Assembly: GCA_017882285.1 (NCBI GenBank)
Contig: JADGPS010000003.1
Coordinates: forward strand, 1 to 64,000
Length of the DNA: 64,000 bases
Direction of reading: 5' to 3'
DNA from: Paludibacter sp.
GTDB lineage: Bacteria; Bacteroidota; Bacteroidia; Bacteroidales; Paludibacteraceae
In this document: in pieces, positions 61,001-64,000 of the stretch
How the letters are laid out: each line of letters begins with the position of its first letter
Numbering within the stretch: position 1 is the stretch's first letter
Program-made: the position numbers and the translations under genes
Notes under the pieces: model-generated
What the model was told of the DNA's origin: nothing
Database searches by the model: none
What the model saw: only the letters and a program-made list of their open reading frames with translations

Positions 61001-62944
61001 ATGAAACGCTCAGTAAAAACTTTATTTGCTTTTTTAGCTTTATCGGTGTGCACTTTTGCTCAATCAACCGATCCGGTTCTTATGACTATAAACGGCAAAC
61101 CCGTGTTAAGGTCTGAATTTGAATACATTTACAATAAAAACAACACGAACAATTCGTTGGACAAAAAAACGCTTGAAGAGTATGTTGATTTATTTATAAA
61201 TTTCAAATTGAAAGTTGAAGAAGCCAAAACGCAGGGAATTGATACCACCAAATCGTTTATTACAGAATTATCGGGTTATCGTTCGCAGTTGACTAAGCCG
61301 TATTTGACTGATTCGAAGGTAGATGAAGCTGTACTTCACGAAGCTTACGACCGCTCAAAAGAAGATGTGGATGTTAGTCACATTTTGATTCGCATTCCAC
61401 AAAATGCGACTCCTGCAGATACATTGAAAGCTTGGGACGAAATAAATACCATTTGGAAACGACTTCAAAAAGAAGATTTTGCTAAAGTGGCAAAAGAAGT
61501 TTCACAGGATCAATCGGCTGAGCAAAACGGTGGTCATATTGGTTGGATTTCGGCTTTTCGTATTGTATATCCTTTTGAAACAATGGCTTACAATACTGCT
61601 GTTGGTACAATCTCCAAACCGGTTCGTACCGCATTCGGTTATCATGTGGTGAAAGTTCATGCCCGTCGGAATTCGTTGGGTGAGGTGTTGGTTTCGCATA
61701 TTATGCTTTTCACTTCGAAAGGTGAAGACGATAAAAACAAAAAATCAAAAGAAAGAATTGATTCAATTTACCAACGCATTCTGGCCGGTGAAGACTTCGG
61801 AACGCTGGCAACTAAATTTTCTGATGATAAAGGTTCTTCGGTTAAAAACGGTGAATTACCCTGGTTTGGAACCGGTCGCATGGTTCCTGAATTTGAAACA
61901 GCAGCTTTTGCTTTGAAAGAAAAAGGGGATGTTTCGCAACCCGTTCAATCGCCTTATGGCTGGCATATTCTGAAATTGATTGATAAAAAAGGCTTGGCAT
62001 CGTACGACGAAATAAAAGCGGATCTGGAACGCAAAATTAAACGTGACGAACGCGCAAATCGAGGTCAACAGGCATTTCTGGTAAAATCGCGTGCAGAAAA
62101 CAATTTCCAGCTTAATACTGCCAACTTAAAGGAATTTTATAAAATTCTTGGAAATAATAAACTCAGCGATTCAATTTTTATAGCTGATGCTGCTAAGCTG
62201 GATAAACCACTCTTTAGTTTTGCCGGAAAAAATTATACACAGTCTGATTTTGCTAAATATCTGAAGAAAAATAATAATACCGAAAAAAGTATTTCTTCCG
62301 AAATAATTGATGAGAAACTGGATGCTTTTGTAGATGCCGAATTATTGGCTTACGAAGATGCTCAACTCGAAAAGAAATACGACGATTTCCGCTTTTTAAT
62401 GCAGGAATATCATGATGGAATTTTATTGTTTGAAGTTAGCAACAGAGAAGTTTGGGACAAAGCATCGAAAGATACTGAAGGACTGGCAAAGTACTTTAAC
62501 GCACACAAAGACGTTTACAAATGGGAAAAACCACATTACAAAGGACGTGTGATAATGTGCAAAGACAAAGAAACATTTGATGCGGCAAAACTGATTGTGA
62601 AGAAATCTGATATTGATTCCATTGACAAATACTTGCGTACCCGACTCAATGACAGCATTCAGCACGTGAAAATTGAAAAAGGCTTGTTTGTTCAGGGAGA
62701 TAACAAGGTGGTTGATAACCAGATTTTCAAAACCAAAGATAAATTTATTCCAGCAGCCGATTATCCGTTTGCTTTTGTGGTTGGAAAAATGCTGAAAAAC
62801 AAACCAGAAGATTACACAGATGTACGTGGTTTGGTTACTGCTGATTATCAGGAATTTTTGGAACAAGAATGGATTAAAGCACTTCGAGCAAAATATCCGG
62901 TGAAAGTTGACGAAAATGTTTTGAAAACGGTTAAGAAAAACTAA
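61001..62944 (+). CDS. Peptidylprolyl isomerase (parvulin repeats)
   Basis: VSHILIRIPQNATPADTLKAWDEINTIWKRL..EQNGGHIGWISAFRIVYPFE; second repeat VSHIMLFTSKGED. Confidence 0.93.
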   Translation: MKRSVKTLFAFLALSVCTFAQSTDPVLMTINGKPVLRSEFEYIYNKNNTNNSLDKKTLEEYVDLFINFKLKVEEAKTQGIDTTKSFITELSGYRSQLTKPYLTDSKVDEAVLHEAYDRSKEDVDVSHILIRIPQNATPADTLKAWDEINTIWKRLQKEDFAKVAKEVSQDQSAEQNGGHIGWISAFRIVYPFETMAYNTAVGTISKPVRTAFGYHVVKVHARRNSLGEVLVSHIMLFTSKGEDDKNKKSKERIDSIYQRILAGEDFGTLATKFSDDKGSSVKNGELPWFGTGRMVPEFETAAFALKEKGDVSQPVQSPYGWHILKLIDKKGLASYDEIKADLERKIKRDERANRGQQAFLVKSRAENNFQLNTANLKEFYKILGNNKLSDSIFIADAAKLDKPLFSFAGKNYTQSDFAKYLKKNNNTEKSISSEIIDEKLDAFVDAELLAYEDAQLEKKYDDFRFLMQEYHDGILLFEVSNREVWDKASKDTEGLAKYFNAHKDVYKWEKPHYKGRVIMCKDKETFDAAKLIVKKSDIDSIDKYLRTRLNDSIQHVKIEKGLFVQGDNKVVDNQIFKTKDKFIPAADYPFAFVVGKMLKNKPEDYTDVRGLVTADYQEFLEQEWIKALRAKYPVKVDENVLKTVKKN

Positions 62945-62957
62945 TAACCTATTGATG

Positions 62958-62993
62958 CAGAAATAAAAGACCTACCTTTGACTTTTATTTCTG
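62958..62993 (+). terminator. Intrinsic terminator
   Basis: CAGAAATAAAAG/CTTTTATTTCTG stem followed by a T tract. Confidence 0.75.
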
Positions 62994-63033
62994 TGTCTTT
63001 TTTTTTATACTTTTGGGGATTACCGTATTTCAC

Positions 63034-63903
63034 ATGACAAAGTTTACATTCTTTCCGATTATTGCTGCTCTTATCTTGCTGAGTTCGTGTACTCATAAAG
63101 TGCAGGATGTAAAGAGTAAACCACTGCTCGAAGTGGAAGGAAAGTTTTTGTATGCTGATGAAATTCAACAAGTTATCCCGCCAAATGTAAACGACACCGA
63201 TAGTACCGAAATAGCTGATAGTTATACTCGTAAATGGGTCACCGACGTGTTGATGTACGAAAATGCAAAAAGAAACATTACCAACCAAGCCGAAATTGAC
63301 GAACTGGTCGAAAGTTACCGTAAATCGCTGACAATTCATCAATATCAGCAAAAAATGATTGAACAACGTCTTCCAAAAGAATCTTCGGAAGAAGACCTGA
63401 AAGCTTTTTACACCCAATATAGCGATCAGTTGGTTTTGAAAGAAAACATTGTTCAGGGTTTGCTCCTAATTGTTCCAAAAAATGCTCCGAAACTACCCAG
63501 TGTTCGCAGTTGGGTGCAGTCGGCAAATACCAAATCGCTCGAAAGTATTGAGAAATACAGCATTCAAAATGCCATCAGTTACGATTATTTTGGCGATAAA
63601 TGGTTGGATTTTAACAAAGTACTGAAAAAGATACCATTAAAAATTGAAGATCCGGCTAAATTTCTTTCTACCAATAAATTTGTCGAAACTTCGGACAGTA
63701 CACAACAATATTTTCTAAAGATTGAATCTTACAGAATTAACGGTCAGGTAGAACCGTACGAAATGGCAAAAAACAGGATTGCCATAATTTTGCTTAACAA
63801 ACAAAAAGCGGAATTTATTTCTAAATTTGAAGACGAACTTTACAACGACGCTGTTAATAATGAAACAGTCACTTTTTTCAACAAAAAGAATTCAAAACAT
63901 TAA
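63034..63903 (+). CDS. Lipoprotein related to periplasmic peptidylprolyl isomerases
   Basis: MTKFTFFPIIAALILLSSCTH; SurA-like N-terminal helical pattern, adjacent to PPIase gene. Confidence 0.7.
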   Translation: MTKFTFFPIIAALILLSSCTHKVQDVKSKPLLEVEGKFLYADEIQQVIPPNVNDTDSTEIADSYTRKWVTDVLMYENAKRNITNQAEIDELVESYRKSLTIHQYQQKMIEQRLPKESSEEDLKAFYTQYSDQLVLKENIVQGLLLIVPKNAPKLPSVRSWVQSANTKSLESIEKYSIQNAISYDYFGDKWLDFNKVLKKIPLKIEDPAKFLSTNKFVETSDSTQQYFLKIESYRINGQVEPYEMAKNRIAIILLNKQKAEFISKFEDELYNDAVNNETVTFFNKKNSKH

Positions 63904-63942
63904 AATCCAAACTGCATAAGTTATTCAAAGTCAATATAAAAC

Positions 63943-64000
63943 ATGAAAAAAATAATTATTTCACTTCTTTTTCTTTTAAGTATTGTACCTCTTAAAATGT
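63943..64000 (+). CDS. 5' end of a secreted protein (probable next PPIase-operon gene), truncated by the window
   Basis: MKKIIISLLFLLSIVPLKM signal-peptide start. Confidence 0.5.
   Translation, partial: MKKIIISLLFLLSIVPLKM

Overview
Bacteroidetes (Bacteroidales-like) chromosomal window. Most of it is ordinary core genome on both strands: tyrS, rsmA, dgt, lolD, rnhA, ruvB, gldA, pssA, dtd, copA, uvrA, argR/argG, efp, gldE/gldD, valS, guaB, and PPIase genes. It also has an eight-gene glycosyltransferase/flippase cluster (18.4-26.5 kb) and a small pectin/rhamnogalacturonan-degradation cluster (31.5-37.5 kb). The most unusual part is the first 6.8 kb. There, a 6413-bp-offset integrative element sits at the 3' end of a tRNA-Gln(TTG) gene. 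It is bounded by a 26-bp near-perfect direct repeat and has a tyrosine integrase, an HTH protein, a probable II/X-like rolling-circle Rep, a DUF5681-like protein and a promoter-linked lipoprotein. Its right end is homologous to the right end of a second, decayed element just to the left, which suggests tandem integration. Both ends show the same layout: a leftward consensus promoter, 12-bp-period double arm repeats with element-specific sequence, a covarying hairpin, and the att core. The right end also encodes a candidate ~70-nt minus-strand RNA with its own promoter and terminator; 10 nt of it are complementary to the integrase mRNA leader. Other observations: a DUF559 nuclease-like gene flanked by inverted GGGGTTAGGGG-type repeats between two halves of a split 5'-nucleotidase; a related palindromic repeat inserted in frame in valS; a 176-bp MITE-like unit; a long palindrome upstream of a DUF4143 ATPase; and a tRNA with apparent C33. 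All calls come from reading the sequence; no searches were run.
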